Source: Chitinophagales bacterium | GTDB taxonomy: Bacteria > Bacteroidota > Bacteroidia > Chitinophagales > Chitinophagaceae | NCBI GenBank assembly: GCA_017303395.1 | Contig: JAFLBN010000019.1 | Span: 1 to 64,000 of the forward strand | Direction: 5' to 3' | Length of the DNA stretch: 64,000 nucleotides | Shown here: piece after piece, positions 17,350 to 26,423 of the stretch | How the letters are laid out: the number at the start of each line of letters is the position of its first letter | Position numbering within the stretch: position 1 is the first letter of the stretch | Program-made: the position numbers and the translations under genes | The notes under the pieces: generated by a model | What the model saw: the letters and a program-made list of their open reading frames with translations, nothing else | Databases searched by the model: none | What the model was told of the DNA's origin: nothing

Positions 17350-18417
17350 ATGCCAGTGTTACACAACCGCATCTCGAACGAGGAACTGAAGCAGCGTATG
17401 CTGGCGGAAACAGAATTCCGCAAGACAGTTTCCTTTTACAAGTATTTCAACATTGAAAATCCACAGCAGTTTCGCGACGATTTGTGGATAGCATTTGAAA
17501 AGCTGAAAGTTTTCGGACGTATTTATATTGCCAAAGAAGGCATCAACGGACAGGTAAGTGTACCTGAAAGTAATTACGAAGCTTTCAGAGATACGCTATA
17601 TGCCGCTGCACCAGAGCTGAACGGCATCCGTATGAATATTGCGGTGGATGATGACGGAAAATCTTTCTGGGTGCTGCGCATGAAAGTGCGTGAGAAAGTA
17701 GTTGCAGACGGCATCGACGATCCGAACTTCGACCCTGCTAAAACGGGTAAATACCTGAAAGCAAAAGAATACAATGAATTGTCTGAACAACCCGGCACCA
17801 TCATTGTAGATATGCGCAATCATTATGAATATGAGGTGGGGCATTTTGAAAATGCAATAGAAGTACCTTCTGATACCTTCCGCGAACAATTGCCGATGGC
17901 TGTTGACATGCTGAAAGGCAACGAGGATAAAAATATCATCATGTATTGCACAGGCGGCATCCGCTGCGAAAAAGCAAGTGCATACATGTTGCACAATGGT
18001 TTTAAAAATGTATTTCACGTAGAGGGTGGTATTATTGAATATGCACGCAAGGCAAAAGAAGAAGGTCTGCCTATAAAATTCAAAGGCAAAAACTTTGTGT
18101 TTGATGAGCGTCTGGGCGAACGCATTACAGAAGATGTACTGGCTCAATGCCATACCTGCGGCAAGCCATGCGATACACATACCAATTGCAAAAACGATGG
18201 CTGCCATCTGCTGTTTATACAATGTGAAGACTGTGCCAAAGATCTGGAAGGATGCTGCAGTGTAGATTGCCGTACAGAGCACAACCTGCCTGAAGAAGAG
18301 CAACGCATACACCGTGCCGGTAGGGAAAATGGGCAGAAGATTTTCAACAAATCGAAAGACCACCCGCTACGCAAACACCGCGAACAATGGCAACAGGAAA
18401 GAGAAGCTAAAGCATAA
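17350..18417 (+). CDS. trhO: tRNA uridine(34) hydroxylase TrhO (rhodanese family)
   Basis: TrhO (YceA) makes 5-hydroxyuridine at the wobble position of tRNA in an oxygen-dependent reaction. The 355-residue chain has an N-terminal acylphosphatase-like domain ([11 protein letters not shown] near 62-72), a central rhodanese domain with the active-site Cys200 in [10 protein letters not shown], and a C-terminal cysteine-rich region ([14 protein letters not shown] and [16 protein letters not shown]) probably binding metal. The length is typical of Bacteroidota members. It is a single-gene unit with its own promoter and terminator. Confidence 0.93.
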   Translation: MPVLHNRISNEELKQRMLAETEFRKTVSFYKYFNIENPQQFRDDLWIAFEKLKVFGRIYIAKEGINGQVSVPESNYEAFRDTLYAAAPELNGIRMNIAVDDDGKSFWVLRMKVREKVVADGIDDPNFDPAKTGKYLKAKEYNELSEQPGTIIVDMRNHYEYEVGHFENAIEVPSDTFREQLPMAVDMLKGNEDKNIIMYCTGGIRCEKASAYMLHNGFKNVFHVEGGIIEYARKAKEEGLPIKFKGKNFVFDERLGERITEDVLAQCHTCGKPCDTHTNCKNDGCHLLFIQCEDCAKDLEGCCSVDCRTEHNLPEEEQRIHRAGRENGQKIFNKSKDHPLRKHREQWQQEREAKA

Positions 18418-18427
18418 AATATCATAT

Positions 18428-18453
18428 AACCGTCACAAATTTTTGTGGCGGTT
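18428..18453 (+). terminator. Terminator of trhO
   Basis: A 12-bp stem AACCGTCACAAA / TTTGTGGCGGTT (one G-U) with a very short loop, followed by T-rich sequence. Confidence 0.8.
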
Positions 18454-18507
18454 TTTCTTTTTTGTGGAATATTTTCATCCATTCGTCTGCATAGTAAACA
18501 ACCAACT

Positions 18508-19029
18508 ATGGCAAACGTACAATTAAACCAAAGCAAAGGCACACGCGGGAGACGCAGCCCATCAATAGATCTGACACCGATGGTAGACCTGGGTTTCATT
18601 CTCATCACTTTTTTTATCTACACTACTTCAATTGCCGAACCGCGCATGATGGACATCAATATGCCATTCAAACCTGCAACAGAGGGTACAGCATATGTAG
18701 ATACTGCAACTATAACAATAATCCCCACTAAAAACCATCTCTATGCTACCTATACTGGCACATATAGAGACGGCATGCAATTCAACACATACGCTGCCGC
18801 ACAGTTGAGGAATGTAATTCTTGATAAAAAATATGCATTAAAAAAACTACCTGCAACATTCAGCGAGCAGGCACATCAGCTACACGTAATTATAAAACCC
18901 AACGATGATTGTGAGTATCAGGATGTAGTAACACTATTGGATGAAATGGCTATCAACCAAGTAGCCTACTATGCTATTGCAGATATTACAGCAAACGAAA
19001 AACTTATTCTGACAAAACAATTACAATAA
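18508..19029 (+). CDS. ExbD/TolR-family biopolymer transport protein
   Basis: A 173-residue protein with a short basic cytosolic N-terminus (TRGRRSPSIDLTPMVD), one transmembrane helix (LGFILITFFIYTTS, near 30-45) and a periplasmic domain. The membrane-proximal aspartate of the SIDLTPMVDLGF motif is the family's proton-path residue. ExbD works with ExbB and TonB to energise outer-membrane receptors. The start is the ATG giving MANVQLNQSKG; an upstream frame extension is unlike the family. A TonB gene follows 50 bases later, but no ExbB/MotA-like gene is present here. Confidence 0.87.
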   Translation: MANVQLNQSKGTRGRRSPSIDLTPMVDLGFILITFFIYTTSIAEPRMMDINMPFKPATEGTAYVDTATITIIPTKNHLYATYTGTYRDGMQFNTYAAAQLRNVILDKKYALKKLPATFSEQAHQLHVIIKPNDDCEYQDVVTLLDEMAINQVAYYAIADITANEKLILTKQLQ

Positions 19030-19079
19030 GTTTTGTGGAATACACACTGCAAAAGCGTTTTAATAATAAACGAACTACT

Positions 19080-19874
19080 ATGGACGCAAAAGCATTATCA
19101 CAAGCCGACTACCTCGACATCTTGTTCGATAACCGTAACAAAAAATATGGTAGCTATGAATTGCGTAAGCATTATGATAACCGCGCGGCAAAAGCATTAT
19201 TCACTGTCATGAGTCTTTGTATTGCTCTGAGTGGATATGCATTGATGCATAAAGAAAAAGTCAGAAATTTAATGCCTAGTGTAACACATAACCCTACTGT
19301 AGTTTGCAATTTTCCCATAGAGCTACCTAAGCCTACTGTTGAACAACCTAAACCCATAGCAGAACTGGTAAAACCTACTGCTACTAACCCAATACCCAAA
19401 GTAGTGGAAGATCACAAAGTGACAGAGCCTCCCAAAACAGTTGATGATATGAAGGGGAAAGAAAGTGGTAAAGTAGATGCCGTAGGCAGTAACGATGGTA
19501 CAGTACCTGCAACATCTAAAAACACCAATACAACAGGCGGAGGAGGAGAAACAAATACCGAAACAAACAAAATACATGATTACAGCGAAGTGCTACCGGC
19601 TTTTGACGGAGACCTGATAGCCTACTTACAAAAAAATCTGCAATACCCTTCTTTTGCAAAAGAGAACAATATAGAAGGCCGTGTAACTGTGCAGTTTGTA
19701 GTAAACGAAGATGGTAGTATTGGTAATGCAATTATTAAAAAAGGCATTGGCGGGGGGTGTAATGAGGAAGCAATAAGAGTGGTGATGAACATGCCCAAAT
19801 GGAAACCCGGTATGCAAAATGGCCGTCCCGTAAAAGTATATTACACACTCCCTATAACATTCATGTTGCAATAG
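19080..19874 (+). CDS. TonB-family energy transducer
   Basis: A 264-residue TonB-type protein. The N-terminus LSQADYLDILFDNRNKKYGSYELR is the standard cytosolic prefix of Bacteroidota TonB proteins and decides the start over an upstream GTG. One membrane segment follows (about 40-57), then a Pro/Lys/Glu/Thr-rich periplasmic linker (about 75-170) and the C-terminal TonB domain (about 185-264) with YPSFAKENNIEGRVTVQF, DEGS-like turns and MPKWKPGMQNGRPVKV. It partners the adjacent ExbD and probably feeds receptors such as the one encoded near 36-38 kb, which is inference. Confidence 0.9.
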   Translation: MDAKALSQADYLDILFDNRNKKYGSYELRKHYDNRAAKALFTVMSLCIALSGYALMHKEKVRNLMPSVTHNPTVVCNFPIELPKPTVEQPKPIAELVKPTATNPIPKVVEDHKVTEPPKTVDDMKGKESGKVDAVGSNDGTVPATSKNTNTTGGGGETNTETNKIHDYSEVLPAFDGDLIAYLQKNLQYPSFAKENNIEGRVTVQFVVNEDGSIGNAIIKKGIGGGCNEEAIRVVMNMPKWKPGMQNGRPVKVYYTLPITFMLQ

Positions 19875-19881
19875 ATAGCAT

Positions 19882-19912
19882 AAAAGGTTGCAGCACATAA
19901 CTGCAACCTTTT
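19882..19912 (+). terminator. Terminator of the tonB-like gene
   Basis: A 12-bp perfect stem AAAAGGTTGCAG / CTGCAACCTTTT with a 7-base loop. Its 3' arm directly abuts the promoter element of pdeM. Confidence 0.88.
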
Positions 19913-19913
19913 G

Positions 19914-19921
19914 TAATTTTG
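19914..19921 (+). promoter_or_regulatory. Promoter -7 element for pdeM
   Basis: TAATTTTG matches TAnnTTTG and ends nine bases before the chosen ATG. A TTG codon inside this element is not a plausible start. Confidence 0.6.
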
Positions 19922-19930
19922 CACCTCCCG

Positions 19931-20569
19931 ATGCTGCAAATAGAACTACAAGGCGAAACCATCTGCCTGCTTCCTGAAAAAGCAATTTACTGGCCTGCAC
20001 AAAAAGCCATAGTTGTGGCAGACCTGCATTGGGGCAAAACTGGGCATTTTCGCAAGCATGGCATAGCTATACCTGTCAATACACAAGTAAATGATGAGAT
20101 AAGGCTGGCAGGCATTGTTCAGCAGTACAAGGCTGAACGCCTGATAGTAGCAGGTGATTTATTTCACAGCGTACATAATAACGAAGTAGAAAGTTTCGGC
20201 CATTGGCGCAGTTCTCACCCCGATTTGCAGATAGACCTTGTGATTGGCAACCACGATATTCTTGATAGCTCCTTATATACAAAATGGAACATCGCCCTGC
20301 ATCAGGAAATATTAAACATCGGTCCGTTTACCATCAGTCACGATGATATTGAGACCGCTGATGGTTTTGTATTGCACGGACACGTGCACCCATCTGTAAA
20401 GCTGGTACAAAACAGGCACATGGGTATCAAACTACCCTGCTTTTGCCAGACTGCAGGCAAAATGCTGCTCCCCGCTTTCGGCGATTTTACAGGCTCTAAA
20501 CAGCAGGAAATCGAAGCCCATCAACACATATATGTAATTACTGAAACTGAAGTCATCCAATGGAAATAA
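19931..20569 (+). CDS. pdeM: Ligase-associated DNA damage response endonuclease PdeM
   Basis: A calcineurin-like metallophosphoesterase of 212 residues. Metal motifs are in order: DLHWGKTGHFRKHG (Asp-x-His), GDLFHS, GNHD and HGHVHP. The DLHWGKxxxFR signature is characteristic of PdeM, which in other bacteria is linked to an Lhr helicase, an ATP-dependent ligase and an exonuclease in a DNA repair set. None of these partners is in the window. The start is the ATG just after a TAnnTTTG element, so the mRNA is probably almost leaderless. Confidence 0.88.
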   Translation: MLQIELQGETICLLPEKAIYWPAQKAIVVADLHWGKTGHFRKHGIAIPVNTQVNDEIRLAGIVQQYKAERLIVAGDLFHSVHNNEVESFGHWRSSHPDLQIDLVIGNHDILDSSLYTKWNIALHQEILNIGPFTISHDDIETADGFVLHGHVHPSVKLVQNRHMGIKLPCFCQTAGKMLLPAFGDFTGSKQQEIEAHQHIYVITETEVIQWK

Positions 20570-20584
20570 ATTAAGGGTTTTTAG

Positions 20585-20592
20585 TAAGTTTG
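20585..20592 (+). promoter_or_regulatory. Promoter -7 element for leucine dehydrogenase
   Basis: TAAGTTTG matches TAnnTTTG, 19 bases upstream of the ATG. Confidence 0.6.
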
Positions 20593-20611
20593 CACCTTAA
20601 TTTTAAAACTC

Positions 20612-21685
20612 ATGCAGCCTTCGGTTTTCGACTTAGTACAGCAAATGGGTCACGAACAGGTAGTTTTCTGCCACGACCCTCATTCAGGCCTTAATGCAAT
20701 TATTGCAATCCATAACACTACACTTGGCCCTGCTTTGGGTGGTACCCGTTTGTGGAACTATGGCAGCCATCAGGATGCGGTAGTAGATGCACTACGCCTT
20801 AGCCGTGGTATGACATACAAAGCTGCCATCAGTGGCCTTAACCTTGGTGGTGGTAAAGCCGTTATCATTGGCGATGCTGCTACGGTAAAGTCTGAAGGTC
20901 TGTGGCGCCGTTACGGCAAGTTTGTAAACAGTCTGAACGGAAAATACATCACTGCCGAAGACGTAAACACGTCTGCACGTGATATGGAATACATTTCTCT
21001 GGAAACAGAACACGTAACAGGTGTACCTGAATATATGGGTGGTAGCGGCGATCCTTCTCCGTTTACAGCTTATGGTGTTTTCATAGGTATGAAAGCGTCT
21101 GCTAAAAAAGTATGGGGTAATGATAGTCTGAGCGGCAAGAAAGTACTGGTACAGGGTGTAGGCCACGTTGGTCAGTATCTGGTAGGCCACCTGATAGAAG
21201 AAGGTGCTAAAGTATATATATCAGACATCAACGAAACGAAGATTAAAGAAACGGTTGATAAATTCCGCAGTGTGGAAGTAGTAGCCGGCGATAAAATCTT
21301 TGATATGGAAATGGACGTTTACGCTCCATGTGCGTTGGGTGCTACTGTTAATACAGAAAGCATTGCTAAGATGAAATGTCCAATCATAGCAGGTGCGGCA
21401 AACAACCAACTTGCTGATGAAAATGTACATGGCCCGATGCTGGTACAAAAAGGCATAGTATATGCGCCCGACTTCCTGATTAATGCAGGTGGCCTGATAA
21501 ACGTAAGCGCTGAGCTGGATGGCTACAACCGCGAACGTGTAATGGGTAACGTAGAAAAAATCTACGACCGTACGTTGGAAATCTACAAACTGTCTGAGGC
21601 TGAAAACATTCACGCACAGGCAGCAGCTATGAAGCTGGCAGAAAAACGCCTTGCAGATATAGCTAATGTGAAGTCAAGACTGTAA
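20612..21685 (+). CDS. Leucine dehydrogenase (branched-chain amino acid dehydrogenase)
   Basis: Oxidatively deaminates leucine, valine and isoleucine to their keto acids with NAD. At 357 residues it is the short form of the Glu/Leu/Phe/Val dehydrogenases. Substrate and catalytic lysines are K70 (MTYKAA) and K82 (LGGGKAVI), the catalytic Asp117 lies in TAEDVNT, and the Rossmann motif GVGHVG spans 182-187 with an acidic residue at the end of the next strand (SDIN). Phenylalanine or valine specificity cannot be excluded from sequence alone. Confidence 0.88.
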   Translation: MQPSVFDLVQQMGHEQVVFCHDPHSGLNAIIAIHNTTLGPALGGTRLWNYGSHQDAVVDALRLSRGMTYKAAISGLNLGGGKAVIIGDAATVKSEGLWRRYGKFVNSLNGKYITAEDVNTSARDMEYISLETEHVTGVPEYMGGSGDPSPFTAYGVFIGMKASAKKVWGNDSLSGKKVLVQGVGHVGQYLVGHLIEEGAKVYISDINETKIKETVDKFRSVEVVAGDKIFDMEMDVYAPCALGATVNTESIAKMKCPIIAGAANNQLADENVHGPMLVQKGIVYAPDFLINAGGLINVSAELDGYNRERVMGNVEKIYDRTLEIYKLSEAENIHAQAAAMKLAEKRLADIANVKSRL

Positions 21686-21705
21686 TCGCATCATAATTTT
21701 TTTAT

Positions 21706-21729
21706 AAATGCCTCCTTCGGGAGGCATTT
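21706..21729 (+). terminator. Terminator of leucine dehydrogenase
   Basis: A perfect 10-bp stem AAATGCCTCC / GGAGGCATTT with a stable TTCG loop. Confidence 0.85.
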
Positions 21730-21735
21730 CTTGTT

Positions 21736-21743
21736 TACTTTTG
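21736..21743 (+). promoter_or_regulatory. Promoter -7 element for purC
   Basis: TACTTTTG matches TAnnTTTG, 53 bases upstream of the purC ATG and right after the previous terminator. Confidence 0.55.
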
Positions 21744-21796
21744 CATTCCATTTCAGGGCTTTAGTGAACAGCGTTTTGAAAAACTATTATTAGTAT

Positions 21797-22726
21797 ATGT
21801 CAACATTCAATCTCCCAAAACAGACCAACTTTTATAAAGGAAAAGTTCGTGATGTTTATACCATAGCTGATAAATATATGGTGATGCAGGTAAGCGACCG
21901 TATATCGGCATTCGACGTTGTTTTACCTCGCCCTATACCATACAAAGGACAGGTACTGAACCAAATTGCTGCTCAGTTTCTGAATGCAACAAAAGACATA
22001 GTACCTAACTGGATGATAAGTTCACCACTACCCAATATCACTATTGGCCACAAATGCGAAACTTATCCAGTAGAAATGGTGGTACGTGGTTTCCTGACGG
22101 GGCATGCGTGGCGCACTTACAAAAGCGGCAAGCGTGAATTGTGCGGGGTAACATTGCCTGAAGGCTTGAAAGAAAATGACCGCTTCCCTACGCCTATCAT
22201 CACACCAACAACTAAGGCACATGAAGGGCACGACGAAGATATAAGCCGCGAAGAAATCATCAGCCGTGGTTTGGTATCAAAAGAAGAATACGAACAACTG
22301 GAAAAATATACCCTTGCTATATACCAACGTGGACAGGAAATAGCAAAAGAGCGTGGCTTAATCTTGGTTGATACAAAATATGAGTTCGGTAAAAAAGACG
22401 GAGTGATAACCCTGATAGATGAAATACACACACCTGACTCATCTCGCTACTTCTATCTGGAAGGCTACGAAGAGCGTCAGGCAAAAGGTGAAGCACAAAA
22501 ACAATTGTCTAAAGAATTTGTTAGAGAATGGTTGATGGCTAATGGCTTCCAGGGCAAGGATGGTCAGCAGGTTCCTGAAATGACAGATGAGGTTATCAAA
22601 GGCATTTCTGAACGCTACATAGAGCTGTACGAAAATGTAACAGGCAAACCGTTTGTAAAAGAAGATGTGAGCGAAGAAGATACAGTAAAACGCATTGAAG
22701 AAGAACTGGCTAAATTGGGCGTGTAG
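21797..22726 (+). CDS. purC: Phosphoribosylaminoimidazole-succinocarboxamide synthase PurC
   Basis: The SAICAR synthetase of purine biosynthesis, joining CAIR and aspartate with ATP. The 309-residue length is that of the long (yeast-like) form. Recognisable blocks are YKGKVRDVY (nucleotide-binding loop, near 13-21), [25 protein letters not shown], and the DTKYEFG and [11 protein letters not shown] motifs near residues 195-215. It is followed by urocanase after 40 bases without a terminator, so the two may be cotranscribed. Confidence 0.95.
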   Translation: MSTFNLPKQTNFYKGKVRDVYTIADKYMVMQVSDRISAFDVVLPRPIPYKGQVLNQIAAQFLNATKDIVPNWMISSPLPNITIGHKCETYPVEMVVRGFLTGHAWRTYKSGKRELCGVTLPEGLKENDRFPTPIITPTTKAHEGHDEDISREEIISRGLVSKEEYEQLEKYTLAIYQRGQEIAKERGLILVDTKYEFGKKDGVITLIDEIHTPDSSRYFYLEGYEERQAKGEAQKQLSKEFVREWLMANGFQGKDGQQVPEMTDEVIKGISERYIELYENVTGKPFVKEDVSEEDTVKRIEEELAKLGV

Positions 22727-22766
22727 TCTGATACAACCTTATTAATTGATTTTTGAATTCGAATAT

Positions 22767-24419
22767 ATGTCAACAACACATAGAGTAATACGTTCACCTA
22801 AAGGCAATCAGCTTAATTGTAAAAACTGGGTAAGTGAAGCTGCATTCCGTATGCTGCAGAACAATCTGGATCCTGAAGTGGCAGAACGTCCTGAAGACTT
22901 GGTTGTATATGGCGGTATCGGTAAGGCTGCACGCAACTGGGAAAGCTTTGACAAAATACTGGAACTGCTGAAAGGCCTGAATGAAGACGAAACCCTTTTG
23001 GTACAGTCTGGCAAGCCTGTAGGTGTACTGCGTTCTCATAAAGACGCACCACGTGTTATCATTGCAAACTCAAACCTTGTGGGCCGTTGGGCTACATGGG
23101 AGCATTTCCGCGAACTGGAAGCTAAAGGCCTCATGATGTATGGTCAGATGACTGCAGGTAGCTGGATATATATCGGTTCTCAGGGTATTGTACAAGGTAC
23201 GTACGAAACTTACCTATCGTTGGCAAACATGCACTATGGTGGCACATTGAAAGGCACGCTGAATGTAACAGCAGGCCTTGGTGGTATGGGTGGCGCTCAG
23301 CCACTTGCCATTACCATGAATGAAGGTGTATGCCTTGCAGCAGAGGTAGAAGAATGGCGTATGCAGAAGCGTATTGAAACGCGCTATCTGGATAAATATT
23401 CTCATAATATAGACGAGGCTATAGACTGGGCATTGGAAGCTAAAGCAAATAAAGAAGCCGTATCAATTGGTGTTTGCTGCAATGTTGTTGATTTGCTGCA
23501 AAGGCTGATAGACCGCAATATAACTCCGGATACACTTACAGACCAGACATCGGCACACGATGAGCTGATAGGTTATTTCCCTGAAGGCATGTCTGTAGAA
23601 GAAGCTAATGCTTTGCGTACAGCCAATGCAAACGAATACATGTCTCGCTCATTAGATACAATGGCGCACCATGTACGCCTGATGCTGGAACTGCAAAAAC
23701 GTGGTGCTATTACCTTCGACTATGGTAATAACCTGCGTGGACAAGCACACGACAAACGTGGCGTAAATGATGCATTCAACTTCCCGGGTTTTGTGCCTGC
23801 ATATATACGTCCGCTGTTTTGCGAGGGTAAAGGGCCTTTCCGTTGGGTAGCATTGAGCGGCGATCCTGAAGACATCTATACTACTGACAAAGCGTTAATG
23901 GAACTGTTTCCGGAAAACAAAGGCCTGCAACGTTGGCTGACGATGGCTAAAGATAAAATTGCGTTCCAGGGCTTGCCTGCACGTATCTGCTGGCTGGGTA
24001 TGGGCGAACGCGAAAAAGCTGGTTTGCTCTTTAACGAACTGGTACGTACAGGTAAAGTAAAAGCACCAATCGTTATTGGTCGCGACCACCTTGACTGTGG
24101 TTCTGTAGCATCTCCAAACCGTGAAACAGAAGCTATGAAAGATGGTAGTGATGCAGTAGCAGACTGGCCTATACTGAATGCATTGATTAATACAGCAGGT
24201 GGTGCAAGCTGGGTATCTTTCCACCATGGTGGTGGTGTGGGTATGGGCTACTCACTGCATGCAGGTATGGTGATAGTGGCAGACGGCACACTGGATGCAG
24301 AAGAGCGCCTGCGCCGCGTATTGCACAACGACCCTGCTATGGGCGTGCTCCGTCACAACGATGCGGGTTATGAAATAGCTAAAGATAATGCAGATAAATT
24401 CGGGCTCAACGTTTGGTAA
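22767..24419 (+). CDS. hutU: Urocanate hydratase
   Basis: Converts urocanate to imidazolone propionate, the second step of histidine degradation, with tightly bound NAD acting as an electrophile. The 550-residue length is normal. Signatures include [40 protein letters not shown] near the NAD site and [18 protein letters not shown] with the conserved cysteine of the family. The ATG that gives [13 protein letters not shown] was chosen. The other histidine-utilisation genes (hutH, hutI) are not nearby, which is odd for this pathway. Confidence 0.93.
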   Translation: MSTTHRVIRSPKGNQLNCKNWVSEAAFRMLQNNLDPEVAERPEDLVVYGGIGKAARNWESFDKILELLKGLNEDETLLVQSGKPVGVLRSHKDAPRVIIANSNLVGRWATWEHFRELEAKGLMMYGQMTAGSWIYIGSQGIVQGTYETYLSLANMHYGGTLKGTLNVTAGLGGMGGAQPLAITMNEGVCLAAEVEEWRMQKRIETRYLDKYSHNIDEAIDWALEAKANKEAVSIGVCCNVVDLLQRLIDRNITPDTLTDQTSAHDELIGYFPEGMSVEEANALRTANANEYMSRSLDTMAHHVRLMLELQKRGAITFDYGNNLRGQAHDKRGVNDAFNFPGFVPAYIRPLFCEGKGPFRWVALSGDPEDIYTTDKALMELFPENKGLQRWLTMAKDKIAFQGLPARICWLGMGEREKAGLLFNELVRTGKVKAPIVIGRDHLDCGSVASPNRETEAMKDGSDAVADWPILNALINTAGGASWVSFHHGGGVGMGYSLHAGMVIVADGTLDAEERLRRVLHNDPAMGVLRHNDAGYEIAKDNADKFGLNVW

Positions 24420-24440
24420 TTGCCCACGTTAAATAATCGT

Positions 24441-24476
24441 AAAAACCGTAGGAGTTTGATTACTTCTACGGTTTTT
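24441..24476 (+). terminator. Terminator of hutU
   Basis: An 11-bp stem AAAAACCGTAG / CTACGGTTTTT followed by T residues. Confidence 0.88.
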
Positions 24477-24490
24477 TATTTCGGCTTCGT

Positions 24491-24498
24491 TATATTTG
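24491..24498 (+). promoter_or_regulatory. Promoter -7 element for ispF
   Basis: TATATTTG matches TAnnTTTG and ends five bases before the ispF ATG. Confidence 0.6.
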
Positions 24499-24503
24499 AA
24501 ATT

Positions 24504-24980
24504 ATGTACAGAATAGGACAAGGAATAGATTTTCATCAACTGGCAGAAGGCCGTGAGCTATGGCTGGGCGGCGTAAAAATACCTCATACAAAAGGTGCAG
24601 TTGGGCACTCTGATGCAGATGTACTGCTGCATGCTATTTGCGATGCCATGCTCGGAGCGTTGTGCCTCGGCGATATAGGCAAGCACTTTCCCGATACAGA
24701 TCCTGCATACAAAGGCATAGATAGTAAAGTGTTGCTACGCCGCACCTATAATCTGGTGCGCGAAAAAGGTTTCTGGCTGGTAAATATAGATAGTACCCTG
24801 CTGCTGCAAGCACCTAAAATAGCACCGTATGTACCTGAAATGCAAAGTACTATAGCCAATCTGCTGCATGTATCTCTTGACGATGTTTCTATCAAAGCAA
24901 CAACAACAGAACACCTCAGTTTTATTGGACGTGAAGAAGGTGTGGTTGCAACAGCAAACATATTGCTGCAGAAATATTAA
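24504..24980 (+). CDS. ispF: 2-C-methyl-D-erythritol 2,4-cyclodiphosphate synthase IspF
   Basis: Catalyses the fifth step of the MEP isoprenoid pathway. The 158-residue length is typical. Zinc ligands Asp9 and His11 lie in GIDFH and His43 in LLHAICDAML; GDIGKHFPDTDP and the C-terminal IKATTTEHLSFIGREEG are diagnostic. The start at MYRIGQG is set by the family and by the promoter element five bases upstream; the frame remains open further upstream through the hutU terminator. Confidence 0.96.
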   Translation: MYRIGQGIDFHQLAEGRELWLGGVKIPHTKGAVGHSDADVLLHAICDAMLGALCLGDIGKHFPDTDPAYKGIDSKVLLRRTYNLVREKGFWLVNIDSTLLLQAPKIAPYVPEMQSTIANLLHVSLDDVSIKATTTEHLSFIGREEGVVATANILLQKY

Positions 24981-25032
24981 TATTTCTTAGAATTAATTCT
25001 ACACAAGGCCAATTTGCCATTGACTTGTTAGT

Positions 25033-25070
25033 GGTTATCGATTATATTTAATAAATATCAATTGATAACC
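25033..25070 (+). terminator. Probable AT-rich terminator of ispF
   Basis: Arms GGTTATCGAT / ATTGATAACC (nine of ten matched) flank an A/T-rich loop that can extend the stem; six T follow. The same dyad could also act as an operator for the next gene. Confidence 0.6.
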
Positions 25071-25090
25071 TTTTTTAATTCTTTCTCAGT

Positions 25091-25837
25091 ATGGATACTA
25101 ACAAGAAATATGTGGCATTGGTGACGGGCGGTACAGGCGGCTTGGGTACAGCTATATGCAAAAGGCTTGCCGATGATGGCTTTCACGTGGTAGCCAACTA
25201 CAGCAACAAAGAAAAAGCCATGAAGTGGCAGGAGAAAATGACCGCCGAAGGTTACAAGGTTGATATGTATCAGGCAGATGTTTGCGACTATGAAGCTGTA
25301 GGTAATATGGTGCAACACATAGAAACAGAAATAGGCGCGATAGATGTGCTGGTAAACAATGCAGGCATTACCCGCGACGGACAGTTCAGAAAGATGACGC
25401 CCGAAAACTGGGATACTGTTCTCAGAACCAATCTTTACAGTGTATTCAATTGCACACGCCAGGTCATCAACCAGATGATAGAGCGCAACTACGGGCGCAT
25501 TATCAACATATCTTCCGTAAACGGTCAACGTGGTCAGTTTGGGCAGGCTAACTACTCTGCAGCCAAAGCAGGTATGCATGGCTTCACCAAAACACTGGCA
25601 ATGGAAGTAGCGAAGAAAGGCATTACGGTCAACACTATCTCCCCCGGTTATATTGCTACAGATATGGTAATGGCAGTTGCAGAAGAACACCGCAACAAGA
25701 TTATTGCAGAAATACCTGTAGGGCGCATGGGTGGCACAGACGAAATAGCGCATCTCGTATCGTTCCTCGCATCAAAAGACACCAGCTTCATCACAGGTGC
25801 CAACTATGCCATCAACGGCGGGCAGCACGTTTACTAA
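25091..25837 (+). CDS. phaB: Acetoacetyl-CoA reductase (PhaB/FabG-like)
   Basis: A short-chain dehydrogenase of 248 residues that makes (R)-3-hydroxybutyryl-CoA, the precursor of polyhydroxybutyrate. The coenzyme motif TGGTGGLG is at 12-19, NNAG at 89-92, and the catalytic Ser142, Tyr155 and Lys159 are present. The SSVNGQRGQFGQANYSAAKAG block and the C-terminal ITGANYAINGGQHVY are closer to PhaB than to FabG. PHA-related genes appear later in the window (PhaE-like, PhaJ-like), which supports the call. A 3-oxoacyl-ACP reductase role remains possible. Confidence 0.85.
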   Translation: MDTNKKYVALVTGGTGGLGTAICKRLADDGFHVVANYSNKEKAMKWQEKMTAEGYKVDMYQADVCDYEAVGNMVQHIETEIGAIDVLVNNAGITRDGQFRKMTPENWDTVLRTNLYSVFNCTRQVINQMIERNYGRIINISSVNGQRGQFGQANYSAAKAGMHGFTKTLAMEVAKKGITVNTISPGYIATDMVMAVAEEHRNKIIAEIPVGRMGGTDEIAHLVSFLASKDTSFITGANYAINGGQHVY

Positions 25838-25855
25838 ATCACGTATTCATATTAC

Positions 25856-25887
25856 AAAAAAGGCACAGGATTTTCCTGTGCCTTTTT
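25856..25887. terminator. Terminator between phaB and the convergent ytxH-like gene
   Basis: A stem of about 14 bp, AAAAAGGCACAGGA / TCCTGTGCCTTTTT, with a T-run on both strands. Confidence 0.9.
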
Positions 25888-25909
25888 ACTTATTGCTTAC
25901 GTAGGTCTG

Positions 25910-26212
25910 CTATACAGCGCCGTTTTTCACATATCGCTTCGCGGCATGTGCAGATTGTTCTGCTTCGTTCAACATCTCAATCAGTTTTTGCTTCACATCA
26001 TCGGTCAGTCCTTCAATGTTCTTATTCAGATACGCCTTCAGGTCTTCGAGATTACCATTAGCTTTACCCAGCAGCTTTTCGAATTTGTTTTTCAGTTTGT
26101 CTGCCTGGTCCGTAATATCATCTCTCAGTTCTTTTCCTTTGCGAGGAGCCAACAGCAGGCCCACAGCTATCCCGGCTGCAGCACCAATTAAAAATTTCGC
26201 ATTTCCGTTCAT
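25910..26212 (-). CDS. YtxH-domain stress protein
   Basis: A 100-residue protein with the YtxH N-terminus: a glycine/alanine-rich hydrophobic segment (FLIGAAAGIAVGLLLAPRKGKELR) followed by an amphipathic helical tail with Lys/Asp/Asn-rich heptads. YtxH proteins are small, membrane-associated and usually stress-induced; the molecular role is unknown. It stands alone, divergent from lepA. Confidence 0.85.
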   Translation of the reverse strand: MNGNAKFLIGAAAGIAVGLLLAPRKGKELRDDITDQADKLKNKFEKLLGKANGNLEDLKAYLNKNIEGLTDDVKQKLIEMLNEAEQSAHAAKRYVKNGAV

Positions 26213-26325
26213 AACATGTGTTTTTAATAAAGGTTAATCAATCTTGCGGATAGCATATGCGTATTGCTTATCGCCGCTTGTCATCATAAACTTACGTACA
26301 TAAAACGCGGTTCCTGCTATATATA

Positions 26326-26362
26326 CTGTTAAAACACCTGATGGTTTTCTTTATTTTAACAG
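26326..26362. repeat. Inverted repeat upstream of lepA
   Basis: Perfect 9-bp arms CTGTTAAAA / TTTTAACAG separated by 19 bases lie about 35 bases before the lepA promoter element, in the divergent ytxH-lepA region. It could be an operator or an RNA hairpin; no T-run follows. Confidence 0.4.
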
Positions 26363-26396
26363 TTGAGCAAAATCCATAAATCACAAATAGTTGGCG

Positions 26397-26404
26397 TACA
26401 TTTG
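26397..26404 (+). promoter_or_regulatory. Promoter -7 element for lepA
   Basis: TACATTTG matches TAnnTTTG, 19 bases upstream of the lepA ATG. Confidence 0.6.
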
Positions 26405-26423
26405 CAGCTCGTTTTTAGCGCAT

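Noticed and set aside
19894-19919. TTG start proposed for pdeM at 19919
   Set aside because: It lies inside the promoter element TAATTTTG; the ATG at 19931 is preferred.
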